Part shown: piece by piece, positions 1 to 7,673 of the stretch
Layout of the letters: every line of letters begins with the position of its first letter
Numbering within the stretch: position 1 is the stretch's first letter
Origin: Paenibacillus hemerocallicola
Lineage (GTDB): Bacteria > Bacillota > Bacilli > Paenibacillales > NBRC-103111
DNA: 64,000 nt
Direction: 5' to 3'
Assembly: GCF_006265175.1 (NCBI RefSeq)
Contig: NZ_VDCQ01000003.1
Location: 126,059-190,058 of the forward strand
The notes under the pieces: generated by a model
Databases searched by the model: none
Told to the model about the DNA's origin: nothing
What the model saw: only the letters and a program-made list of their open reading frames with translations
Program-made: the position numbers and the translations under genes

Positions 1-1
1 C

Positions 2-139
2 GGATTCGTCCTTTGCATGACCGATGCGGATGCCGCGTTACAAACCGCCGCCCGACAGGTCGATTTCAGCTGCCGCAAGGAGGCTGCACTTAGCTTAAAA
101 GGGCTTCACCCGGCAATCTATAGGCTCGAAAAACAGTAG
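2..139 (+). CDS. C-terminal fragment of an unidentified protein (cut by window start)
   Basis: An open frame runs from the window edge to TAG at 137-139 and encodes about 45 residues beginning GFVLCMTDADAALQ and ending HPAIYRLEKQ. The composition looks coding, and the frame has no start inside the window, so it is read as the tail of a gene beginning upstream. No family can be named from so short a tail. It could also be chance, because it is short. Confidence 0.35.
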   Translation, partial: GFVLCMTDADAALQTAARQVDFSCRKEAALSLKGLHPAIYRLEKQ

Positions 140-195
140 TACCCATAGAGCAGAAAGGTTCTGAGACACATCCAAGTTTTTCAATTGTAATATCA

Positions 196-223
196 AAAGA
201 AACTCCGCGTACCGAAACGCGGG
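196..223 (-). terminator. Rho-independent terminator of the MarR gene
   Basis: The arms CCGCGT (205-210) and ACGCGG (217-222) form a hairpin. Read on the minus strand it is followed by AGTTTCTTTT. It lies about 100 bases past the MarR stop codon at 320. Confidence 0.5.
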
Positions 224-319
224 GCGAGACGCATAAACAGGTATGATGTACTGGATCAAATGAAACAAAAGGGCGATATCCGAGGTGTTTTAACTCTCCG
301 GATTATCGTCCTTTTAGTT

Positions 320-814
320 TCAGGAAGAAGATTTGTTGCGAGTCGTGGAGCTGAGACGATGAATCTGCTCTTCCAAGACGTCACTTGCCTTGCCTAAAAA
401 CTGTGTAATCAGCTCGAGCTCCTCTTCCGTATAGGTGGAAGCCAGTTTCACCATCGCGGTGTGAAGGGGGAGGTACGTATTGAAGACCTCTTCTTTATTT
501 TCATATAAAGGGACAATAATTACTTTGCGACGGTCGTTCGGGTCCTTTTGTCTGCGAACAAAGCCGTTTTTTTCGAGCCGGTCAATCAACGCGGTGACGC
601 TGCCTGTAGCAAGTCCGGTCAGCTTGGACAGCTCGCCGGCGGTAATGGGTCCTTTTTCATGCAGAATATCTACGGATAGATATTCATTATTGTATAACCC
701 TAACGAGGCGGCTACATTTTGCTGGTATAGTACCGTGCGGGTGCCCAGGCCTCGCATGCGCAAGGTGAAATTTTGATGCAAATCCGTTGGTTGATCTTGG
801 CGATCGCTTGACAA
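320..814 (-). CDS. MarR-family transcriptional regulator
   Basis: Winged-helix regulator of 164 residues, the usual MarR length. The helix-turn-helix covers about residues 58-85 (LSKLTGLATGSVTALIDRLE), followed by the wing with the typical DPNDRRK turn. The start is TTG at 814, placed by an AGGAGGG ribosome site seven bases upstream. The gene is divergent from the UvrA-like gene, and a MarR-type dyad lies between them at 842-860. The inference is that this protein represses itself and the UvrA paralogue, probably in response to an electrophile or drug. The inducer cannot be read from sequence. Confidence 0.9.
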   Translation of the reverse strand: MSSDRQDQPTDLHQNFTLRMRGLGTRTVLYQQNVAASLGLYNNEYLSVDILHEKGPITAGELSKLTGLATGSVTALIDRLEKNGFVRRQKDPNDRRKVIIVPLYENKEEVFNTYLPLHTAMVKLASTYTEEELELITQFLGKASDVLEEQIHRLSSTTRNKSSS

Positions 815-841
815 AAGACAACCCTCCTTTTAAGATATATT

Positions 842-860
842 TATCTCGATAATCAAGATA
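842..860. promoter_or_regulatory. Candidate MarR/MhqR-type operator
   Basis: TATCTCGATAATCAAGATA is a 19-base dyad whose arms match at 8 of 9 positions around one central base. It sits between the divergent MarR and UvrA-like genes, close to the MarR ribosome site. It resembles the TATCTCGAATTCGAGATA type of site described for MhqR in Bacillus. The assignment to this regulator is inferred from position. Confidence 0.55.
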
Positions 861-1011
861 TTAGATAGAAAAGATACTAGATCATCGTATGTTTAATCAA
901 GTAAACTTATTTTATCGAAATTAACGCGAATTTGCAAAGGAATGAAGCATAATGCTTTGTATAACGGTTTAACGCTACGTTCAAGTTGGGAAATGAGGGG
1001 GAATCTTTGTT

Positions 1012-3516
1012 GTGAAAGAAACTATTGTTATTAAGGGCGCACGGGAAAATAACCTGAAGAATGTCTCGCTTACGCTTCCCAAGTACAAGCTGGTCGTACT
1101 GACAGGTCCGTCGGGCTCCGGCAAATCGACGCTGGCCATGGATACGCTTCAGCGGGAATGCCAGAGACAGTATATGGAATCCATGGGTTTGACGTCCGAT
1201 TCGATCAGCAAGCCGAAGGTCGAATCTATTGAAGGATTGTCGCCATCCATCAGCGTGGGACAGCATGTCACTAACCGCAATCCGCGCTCGACAGTCGGGA
1301 CAGTTACGGACATATACACGTATGTACGATTTATTTTTTCCAGACTGGGTGAGCGAGTATGCCCATCCTGCAGCGGCAGCATCCTGCCTACCTTTGAGCC
1401 GGCTGGTCTGTTGGCGGAAGAAGACGAGGACATGGAGCGTCATACGATGCGTTGTCCGCATTGCAATACGGAGCTTGAGAAGCTGGGAATGTCACACTTT
1501 TCCTTCAATAAGCCGGAGGGAGCTTGTGAAGCGTGCAGCGGGCTCGGTCATGTGGCAAGCATCGATGAAGCGGCTGTTTTCAATCCGGAGCTCAGCTTGC
1601 GCGACGGGGGAGTTGCTTCTCTGAACGGCGTCCATCGCGATATCCAGATCCGTATTTTAATAGCGGCGGGCAAGCATTACGGATTTGACCTTGACCCTGA
1701 TCAGCCCTTGAAAGATTACGGCGATATTCAGCGGGACTTGCTGTACTACGGAGTCGAAAGCGAGGCATTCAAGCGTCATTATCCGAATGTGAAGCCGGTT
1801 CAAGGCACTAAATTTGAAGGTGTCATACCTGGATTGTGGCGGCGCTACAAGGAGAAGGAGGGGGAGTCCGGCTCACAGGAAAAAGAAGGGGGCTTTTTTC
1901 ATGAACAGCTATGCCCCGAATGCCGCGGAGCTCGCTTAAAGAAAGATATTCGTCTTGTTCGGGTAGCTGACGCCTCCATCTCCGACCTATCGGACTGGTC
2001 GCTCGTCGATGTGTACGAATGGATGGGAGGGTTGCGGGCGGTACTTCCCATAGAAGGACTTCATCTGCTTGAGCCGATCCTCCACGATATGCCTGTACGG
2101 TTAAAGCGGATTATCGATGTAGGTCTCGGCTATCTTTCCATGAACAGGCAGACGGTAACATTGTCCGGAGGTGAAGCACAACGGCTGCGGCTCGCATCGT
2201 TGCTTGGTTCAGGCTTGACTGGCGTGCTGTATATTCTGGATGAACCGACGACGGGTCTTCATCCTCGGGATACGGTTGGCCTCATACGGGTGCTTCAGGA
2301 GCTGCGCGATCTGGGCAATACAGTCCTCGTTATCGAGCACGATGTCGAGATGATGCGTGCTGCCGATCATATTATCGATATCGGTCCGGGCGCCGGATTG
2401 TACGGTGGAACCGTTGTGGGCGAAGGTAATCTGGAGGATCTGATGGCAAGCGAGCTTTCGGTTACGGGTGCTTATCTGAGAGAAGAGAACCTCTCGACTT
2501 CCGCCCGTGTCCAAAGGAAGGGGAACGGACATCATGTCACGATCCGCGAAGCTCGGTTCCGCAATATCAGTATCCCGGCAGTTTCCTTTCCGCTTGGCTG
2601 CCTAGTGTCCGTAACGGGGGTTTCGGGGTCGGGCAAATCTACGCTTGTATTCGATATCCTCGCACAAGGAAGTCCGAAAGGAAACGAGCAGAGCGGATAC
2701 AAGGAAATTACGGGCTTGGAGCAAGTCGGAAATATCGTTATCTTTGACCAAACGCCAATGGGAAGAGTTCAGCGCTCGAATGTCGCGACCTATACCGATG
2801 TGTTTACACACCTGCGCCAGCTGTTTGCCGGATTGCCGGAGGCCAAGGAAAGAAAGCTGACCTCGAAGCATTTTTCTTTTAATACGCCGGGAGGTCGTTG
2901 CGAGACATGCCAAGGTCTGGGCGTGCTGTCCGTAGATATGAATTTTTTGCCCGATCTGGAGGTGAAGTGCCACGACTGCAAGGGTAGAAGGTTTACTGAC
3001 GAGGTCTTGCGGGTTCGGTATGAAGGAGTTTCCATCTCGGATCTGCTGAATATGTCCGTACAGGAAAGCCTGCCGATCCTCAAGTCGGAGTCCAAGATTG
3101 CAGGCATGATTGCGATGCTGTGTGAGGTAGGGCTTGGTTATCTGAAATGGGGTCAATCGGTCAAAACGTTGTCCGGTGGCGAAGGACAGCGGATCAGGCT
3201 GGCGAAAGAGCTGAGCAAACCATCCAAAAACCATACGCTATATTTGCTGGATGAGCCGACGACCGGCCTCCATCCATCCGATATCAAACAGCTTCATATC
3301 TTATTGAAAAAGCTGGTCGAAACGGGAAATACCGTAATTGTTGTCGAGCATAGCCTGGAATTGATCCGGGATTCCGACTGGGTTATCGATATCGGACCGG
3401 AAGGAGGCGCAGCCGGCGGCAAGCTTGTAGCCGAAGGTACACCGGAGCAAATAGCCGAAGCTCCGGCTTCTTACACGGGAGTGTTCTTGAAAAGGATTCT
3501 GACTGAAGGTCTCTGA
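1012..3516 (+). CDS. UvrA-like ABC ATPase lacking the UvrB-binding insert (UvrA2 type)
   Basis: ATPase of 834 residues; true UvrA is about 940-950. Seen: first Walker A GPSGSGKST near residue 33, a CxxC pair near 115, the zinc-module sequence FSFNKPEGACEACSGLG, signature LSGGEAQRLRLA, second Walker A GVSGSGKST, a second zinc module with CETCQGLG, and signature LSGGEGQRIRLA. Only about 25 residues separate the first CxxC from the next zinc segment, where UvrA normally carries the roughly 150-residue UvrB-binding region. Such UvrA2 paralogues are known and some sit with drug-tolerance genes. The GTG start follows an AGGGGG site. Divergent from MarR, so probably induced by a toxic compound. Classical excision repair is unlikely without the UvrB contact. 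Confidence 0.88.
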   Translation: MKETIVIKGARENNLKNVSLTLPKYKLVVLTGPSGSGKSTLAMDTLQRECQRQYMESMGLTSDSISKPKVESIEGLSPSISVGQHVTNRNPRSTVGTVTDIYTYVRFIFSRLGERVCPSCSGSILPTFEPAGLLAEEDEDMERHTMRCPHCNTELEKLGMSHFSFNKPEGACEACSGLGHVASIDEAAVFNPELSLRDGGVASLNGVHRDIQIRILIAAGKHYGFDLDPDQPLKDYGDIQRDLLYYGVESEAFKRHYPNVKPVQGTKFEGVIPGLWRRYKEKEGESGSQEKEGGFFHEQLCPECRGARLKKDIRLVRVADASISDLSDWSLVDVYEWMGGLRAVLPIEGLHLLEPILHDMPVRLKRIIDVGLGYLSMNRQTVTLSGGEAQRLRLASLLGSGLTGVLYILDEPTTGLHPRDTVGLIRVLQELRDLGNTVLVIEHDVEMMRAADHIIDIGPGAGLYGGTVVGEGNLEDLMASELSVTGAYLREENLSTSARVQRKGNGHHVTIREARFRNISIPAVSFPLGCLVSVTGVSGSGKSTLVFDILAQGSPKGNEQSGYKEITGLEQVGNIVIFDQTPMGRVQRSNVATYTDVFTHLRQLFAGLPEAKERKLTSKHFSFNTPGGRCETCQGLGVLSVDMNFLPDLEVKCHDCKGRRFTDEVLRVRYEGVSISDLLNMSVQESLPILKSESKIAGMIAMLCEVGLGYLKWGQSVKTLSGGEGQRIRLAKELSKPSKNHTLYLLDEPTTGLHPSDIKQLHILLKKLVETGNTVIVVEHSLELIRDSDWVIDIGPEGGAAGGKLVAEGTPEQIAEAPASYTGVFLKRILTEGL

Positions 3517-3749
3517 TTACTGTGAGCCGAGGTCTCAGTGGAGCTTAGCCCTTGTTGGTTTTGTTGCAGAAGAAGTAATATGAGGAGGGTACATGGGACG
3601 ATGGCAAAATCCTTATGGCATATTCCGTCTGTCATTGCTCTGCTGGCGCGCTTGCGATGAGCAAATATAAATTTGGTCCAGCTGCCGAACTCGAACAATA
3701 TTCGGCTTCACTTTAATAAATCCGTAAACGTGTCAACATAAGTTGTTCC
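3517..3749. other. Intergenic region with possible gene debris
   Basis: After the UvrA-like stop there is a good ribosome site (AGGAGGGTAC) before ATG at 3592, and an overlapping ATG at 3601 whose frame begins MAKSLWHIPSVIALLA, like the start of a membrane protein. Both frames stop within about 25 codons. This may be the truncated 5' end of a lost gene. No function can be assigned. Confidence 0.3.
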
Positions 3750-3778
3750 AAAAAAGCTTGAGAAATCAGGCTTTTTTA
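3750..3778 (+). terminator. Rho-independent terminator
   Basis: AAAAAAGC (3750-3757) pairs with GCTTTTTT (3770-3777) around an 11-12 base loop, and the second arm provides the T tract. It ends transcription from the UvrA-like side before the pentapeptide genes. Confidence 0.5.
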
Positions 3779-3844
3779 ATTTATGAGGCAACTGGCGAAC
3801 CGGTTAGGGTATCGGCTTGTCAAGCAAATTGAATCATCCTATAC

Positions 3845-3862
3845 TAGTTAACATATCAACTA
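3845..3862. promoter_or_regulatory. Operator-like palindrome before the pentapeptide genes
   Basis: TAGTTAACATATCAACTA has perfect 5-base outer arms, TAGTT and AACTA, and is 8 of 10 symmetric per half. It lies 60 bases before the first pentapeptide start, the usual place for a MarR-type operator. The cognate regulator is unknown. Confidence 0.35.
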
Positions 3863-3921
3863 ATGGAACTACAATTTGCCGGAGGCGTCAACTTCAATAG
3901 GGAGAACAAATGGAGGTATAT

Positions 3922-4560
3922 ATGAAAAGTAAGATCGAGATCCCGAAAATCCCTTTAAGCCTACCCATATTATCACAACAAGTTTTCTCGTTGAAATCAA
4001 AAGATGAGTTCAGTATGGGGACTATAGACGACATCACAATCGACAATCAGAAAGCTTCCAAGGTTTCATTTGAAAAAATGGTTTTTAAAAATGTAACCAT
4101 AATGGAATCGGCATTGACGGAGACTGAGCTTACAGACGTCATTTTCGATAAATGCGACTTTTCAAATATTGATTTTTCCGGTTCCTTCATTCATCGGGCA
4201 GAGTTCAGAAATTGCAAGCTGATAGGAACCGATTTCTCGAGAAGCAGATTTCAGAACGTTAGTTTTCTAAGTTGCTTGGGGGATTATTCCATGTTTCGAT
4301 TTGCAAAATTTAAGCAAGTCGGATTCGAGGACTGTTCCTTAATTAGCGCGGACTTTTATCAGTCCACCTTTCAAAAAATATGGTTTACCGTCTGCAATAT
4401 GGATCAAGCGGTCTTGTCAGGGTCGAAGCTGGAAGGGATCGACTTAAGCGATTGCGAATTTGAAAAATTATACGTAGAAATTGAAGACTTGAATGGCTGC
4501 ATCATCTCATCGCATCATGCTTCGTCTTTTGCCGGACTTTTAGGTTTGGTTATTAAATAG
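3922..4560 (+). CDS. Pentapeptide-repeat protein 1
   Basis: A 212-residue protein of degenerate pentapeptide repeats: stretches such as CDFSNIDFSG and CKLIGTDFSR place F or L at every fifth position from about residue 40 to 190. These fold as a right-handed quadrilateral beta helix. ATG 3922 is preferred over ATG 3910 because GGAGG at 3912-3916 is ideally placed for it. No signal peptide. It is followed after 21 bases by a second pentapeptide gene, so the two are co-transcribed. Related monomer-length proteins (Qnr, MfpA, McbG) mimic DNA and protect gyrase. Whether this one does is not shown by sequence. Confidence 0.85.
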   Translation: MKSKIEIPKIPLSLPILSQQVFSLKSKDEFSMGTIDDITIDNQKASKVSFEKMVFKNVTIMESALTETELTDVIFDKCDFSNIDFSGSFIHRAEFRNCKLIGTDFSRSRFQNVSFLSCLGDYSMFRFAKFKQVGFEDCSLISADFYQSTFQKIWFTVCNMDQAVLSGSKLEGIDLSDCEFEKLYVEIEDLNGCIISSHHASSFAGLLGLVIK

Positions 4561-4581
4561 GGATTGATTGGGAGGCATACT

Positions 4582-5187
4582 ATGTTCCAGTACATCGATC
4601 AACATTATAATGCGGTTAATTATAGCGGACGAGATTTAAGGGACGGCGAGCTCATTCGTTGTACATTTGAACGCTGCACCTTTACTAACGGTTCACTGGA
4701 GGAAATCACGACAAGCGACTGTCGTTTCATTGAATGTAATTTTCGCGGAGCCACGTTGAACGGTTCGATTCACTCGGATTCGGCTTTTGTAAATTGCAGC
4801 TTCGTGGAAGCCAATCTCTTCGTCTCGAAATTCAACAATTGCAAAATGACAGGTTCGGACTTTTCAAACGCTCAAATGGATGGTATTACAATTTTTCACG
4901 GGGATTGGTCTTATACGAATTTGAGACACACTCGGTTTGTAAAACAGGATATGAGGGGAATTCGCTTCAATGAGGCCGATCTCTCCGAAGCTAATTTGGA
5001 GAAAGCGGACTTGAGAGATTGCGACCTGACAAGAGCCATTTTGGCTAAGGCCAAACTGCAAGGGGCCGATTTGCGCGGTGCCAATCTGGATGGGGTCGAT
5101 TTTAAATCGTTTGCCGTCAAAGGTGCGCGGATGGACAGAGAACAAGCTATTCTTTTTTTGCGTTCACATGGTGCGAAGATAGATTGA
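4582..5187 (+). CDS. Pentapeptide-repeat protein 2 (Qnr/McbG-like length)
   Basis: A 201-residue protein with more regular repeats, clearest at the C-terminal half (ADLSEANLEKADLRDCDL, then GADLRGANLDGVDF). The end, MDREQAILFLRSHGAKID, resembles the C-terminal helix region of Qnr-type proteins, which contains a conserved QA pair. ATG 4582 has GGGAGG six bases upstream; an in-frame TTG at 4564 has no such site. It is the second gene of a two-gene unit. A gyrase-protection role is plausible from family and length, but other pentapeptide proteins have no known function. Confidence 0.85.
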   Translation: MFQYIDQHYNAVNYSGRDLRDGELIRCTFERCTFTNGSLEEITTSDCRFIECNFRGATLNGSIHSDSAFVNCSFVEANLFVSKFNNCKMTGSDFSNAQMDGITIFHGDWSYTNLRHTRFVKQDMRGIRFNEADLSEANLEKADLRDCDLTRAILAKAKLQGADLRGANLDGVDFKSFAVKGARMDREQAILFLRSHGAKID

Positions 5188-5196
5188 GACCAGTTG

Positions 5197-5597
5197 ATGG
5201 ACAGAGAGCCGGAGGAAACGAGACTGCTGCTGGAGCCGGTTACCGTTATTTTCCGATGCGAAATCGCCTTTGCGCAAAAAAACTGGGGCATGCTGGCGCA
5301 AGGGATCGAACAGCTTCGGCTATGCTTCGCCGGAGAGGATCAGCGCATGGCGCTTTCCTTCTATGTAAGCCAGTGGGCGCTAGCGCAAAGCGAAGTCGAG
5401 GTGTTTTGGACCATGCGACGGAATGCTTGCCTTACTTTGAAACTACGGGTCACGCCATGCGTATGGAGCAGTTGTATGAAGCTTTGGCCGTCGTATCAGA
5501 GGAAGGGCGTCGATATAAGGAATCTTCGCTTTATTACCGCAAATTGGTATATTTGCTGCGGAGTCAGGGTGGAGGAGGGACTCCAGCATCGGGTTAA
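5197..5597 (+). pseudogene. Frameshifted C-terminal remnant of a TPR-type (probably regulatory) protein
   Basis: The frame from ATG 5197 reads as helical repeat sequence (AFAQKNWGMLAQGIEQLR, then SFYVSQWALAQSEVEVF) up to about 5405. The same protein then continues in the next frame (DHATECLPYFETTGHAMR, then YKESSLYYRKLVYLLRSQ) to the stop at 5597. A one-base frameshift near 5405-5412 joins them. The style is that of the TPR tail of Bacillales helix-turn-helix regulators, but the DNA-binding N-terminus is absent. A good terminator directly follows, so the 3' end of the old gene is intact. Confidence 0.6.
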
Positions 5598-5605
5598 ATA
5601 CAAAC

Positions 5606-5653
5606 AAAGCCGCATCCGTTTCGTTTCAATGAGCGAAAGGAGCGGTTTTTTTT
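5606..5653 (+). terminator. Rho-independent terminator after the remnant
   Basis: CCGCATCCGTTTCG (5610-5623) pairs with CGAAAGGAGCGG (5634-5645) with small bulges, followed by eight T. It closes the pentapeptide/remnant transcription unit. Confidence 0.7.
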
Positions 5654-5836
5654 GCGGAAAAGCCCGTTCTCACCAAAAAAATACGGCGTGTATTGTCCAC
5701 ATGGGGCGATATCGCTTCTTTGTTTTGTCTTATGAACGAATGGAACAACTGATCGGAGTCTGGAGTCGCAATCCCAGCGTAACGGTTCACGAATTCGGTC
5801 GGTCTATTGGCGGCAGAATACTGTACATGGGAAAGT

Positions 5837-6055
5837 ATGGTCGAGCCGATCCTGTACCCCGGCCCGGAGTCATTCTCTTCGCCTGAGGAATGGGTTGCAT
5901 TGCGGGAGCTGATGAGAAAGAACGATCCGAACCATTACGTCAAAACGCTGCATATTTCGGAGCAGAGGCTCGGGAGGCCTGACGGTTGGAACGGCGGTCC
6001 GCAATGGCAAATCGGGATGACCGGCACATTGGATCCGGCAGCCTTCGCTGCATGA
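5837..6055 (+). pseudogene. Unrecognised C-terminal gene fragment
   Basis: The frame from ATG 5837 encodes MVEPILYPGPESFSSPEEW, then a polar segment with LMRKNDPNHYVKTLHISEQR, ending TGTLDPAAFAA. It looks coding, but there is no ribosome site and the frame upstream is closed, so it is probably the tail of a broken gene. The sequence from 5654 to 5836 shows no convincing gene. Family not recognised. Confidence 0.25.
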
Positions 6056-6144
6056 ACGGGCAGAATGATAGCTACTCCGATGGCCGACCTGCGAAAAGTC
6101 ATTTTCTGAAATTCGGGTCCAGGCTTTCGTACCAGTCTCTCCTG

Positions 6145-6990
6145 CTATTGGACTTGTGTGAACTCCAGCCGATAAATTTCATCAGTTTTCCGAAGAATTT
6201 CCTCTGCATAATGGGCAAATGGCGCTTGAACCGGCTTGCCTTTTACCAGAAACGCCCCGTTATCGGTTTGCTGCCGATGGAATGCCGCATCATACAGTCT
6301 GGCAGCCCCTTTGCTAGGCGGCGAAAAGAACAGGTGAACCAGAGGTGTCATAAAGGCCGGCATGCCGGAGCTTTTGGTCATTGGCGTTTTATTGGGGCCC
6401 GGACAGACGCTTCTAATCCGGATTCCCTCCGTCGCGAGAGCTGGCGCGACTTGTTGTGACCAAAGCGATAGCGCCAGCTTGCTGTCCGCGTAGGGTCCAA
6501 GAAGCTTGCGAAAATGCCGCACTTGCCCCAGCGTCTCCGGATTCAAGCGTTTCACCGTCAATGAAGCATTGGATGAAGTGTTAATGACTGTTTTTGTAAC
6601 GCCTCGCAGCAGCAAAGGCTTCAGTTCCATCAGTACAATATAAGGCGCAACCGTATTTACCTCATAATGCGCTTCGCGTCCTTGCCTGGATACATCCGAA
6701 TTCGCCAGGCTGATTCCCGCATTGTTAAACAGCGCATCAACAGCTTCCACATCTGCGACTATGCGTTGAAGAACCACTTTAAGCTGCGCGAAATCACGGA
6801 GATCGACACGATACAATTGCAGTCGATTTTGCCGTATGGCTTGTTGAATGGATAACTCATGATCTGGAAATTCTGAACGATTCATCGCAATAATATGCCA
6901 TCCTTCAGCCAACAAGCGTTTGGTCAGCTCCAAGCCGATACCCGAATTCGCTCCTGTAATGCATGCAACTTTAGGTGTATCGTTTTTCAT
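6145..6990 (-). CDS. SDR-family NAD(P)-dependent oxidoreductase
   Basis: A 281-residue short-chain dehydrogenase. The Rossmann motif TGANSGIG lies at residues 13-20, followed by an NNAG motif (FNNAGISLAN), a serine-rich strand (VINTSSNAS) and the catalytic YADSK (YxxxK). Length and order fit the WW-oxidoreductase/retinol-dehydrogenase-like branch. It starts one base after the MerR stop codon, so the two form one transcript controlled by the MerR promoter at 7450-7480. The substrate is unknown; MerR control suggests removal of a reactive carbonyl or other small toxic compound. Confidence 0.9.
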   Translation of the reverse strand: MKNDTPKVACITGANSGIGLELTKRLLAEGWHIIAMNRSEFPDHELSIQQAIRQNRLQLYRVDLRDFAQLKVVLQRIVADVEAVDALFNNAGISLANSDVSRQGREAHYEVNTVAPYIVLMELKPLLLRGVTKTVINTSSNASLTVKRLNPETLGQVRHFRKLLGPYADSKLALSLWSQQVAPALATEGIRIRSVCPGPNKTPMTKSSGMPAFMTPLVHLFFSPPSKGAARLYDAAFHRQQTDNGAFLVKGKPVQAPFAHYAEEILRKTDEIYRLEFTQVQ

Positions 6991-6991
6991 C

Positions 6992-7396
6992 TTAGCTTTT
7001 CGCCTCCGTATTCGACTCCGATCTTCTCAAGGCCAGCTTCTCGCCACTGTGCAGCTTTGCCGTAATTACATCCAGAATTTTTTGCAATTCACGCATTTGC
7101 CCCTCGACTTTTCTTTTGTAATCGAGCAGCATGTCGCGGATAACGGGAATGTTCTGGATGTCCTCATCCATGGGCAGCTTCATAAAAGGACTGATTTCCT
7201 CCAGCGACATTCCGGCTTTCTTCAGGCATAAGAGAACCATTACTCTTTCCTCATCCTCAGCTGAATAATAGCGGTGTCCATTGTTCTTGCGCATGGCAAA
7301 GGGCAACAGCCCGATTTTTTCGTAATACCTTAATGTGTCTTCACTAACACCGGTCAGTGCGGCGAATTGCTTGATTGTATAGGTACGCTGCTTCAT
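6992..7396 (-). CDS. MerR-family transcriptional regulator
   Basis: A 134-residue regulator. The N-terminal winged helix TIKQFAALTGVSEDTLRYYE is diagnostic, followed by a coiled coil around residues 85-115 and a short C-terminal tail with no Cys, so it is not a metal- or redox-sensing MerR of the known Cys type. It resembles the aldehyde/unknown-ligand AdhR/YfmP-like group. ATG 7396 follows a GGGGATG site. First gene of a MerR-SDR operon, probably autoregulated through the dyad in its own promoter. Confidence 0.92.
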   Translation of the reverse strand: MKQRTYTIKQFAALTGVSEDTLRYYEKIGLLPFAMRKNNGHRYYSAEDEERVMVLLCLKKAGMSLEEISPFMKLPMDEDIQNIPVIRDMLLDYKRKVEGQMRELQKILDVITAKLHSGEKLALRRSESNTEAKS

Positions 7397-7449
7397 TTTT
7401 CATCCCCAGCTTTCTTTTCTTTGCCTAGCTGTTAAAAGCCTTTAAAAGC

Positions 7450-7480
7450 ATATTACAACTTGGAGCCAACTCCAAGTCAA
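7450..7480 (-). promoter_or_regulatory. MerR-type promoter with 19-bp spacer and operator dyad
   Basis: On the minus strand: -35 TTGACT (7480-7475), exactly 19 bases, then -10 TAATAT (7455-7450). The spacer region holds a perfect inverted repeat with arms ACTTGGAG and CTCCAAGT around CCAA (7458-7477). An overlong 19-bp spacer occupied by a dyad is the hallmark of MerR-activated promoters. It lies 54 bases before the MerR start. Confidence 0.9.
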
Positions 7481-7530
7481 TACAAGGTTGCAAATTCGTT
7501 TGCTAATCGAACGCCATGACCGAAATCGGG

Positions 7531-7593
7531 CAAAAAACAAACCGCATTCACTATTGCTGAACTACCTAAGTTCGCGAATAGTAAAATGCGGTT
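7531..7593 (-). terminator. Rho-independent terminator of the hybrid kinase gene
   Basis: A long hairpin: AACCGCATT (7540-7548) with AATGCGGTT (7585-7593), extended inward by ACTATT/AATAGT and GAACT/AGTTC pairings. On the minus strand it is followed by TGTTTTTTG. It lies 80 bases past the kinase stop codon. Confidence 0.75.
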
Positions 7594-7673
7594 CAATAAT
7601 GTCCATACTCGCCGATATACAGCATGATCAGCGGTGGATTGCAGCTTGCTCGCTCACGATCGGATCGACGACA

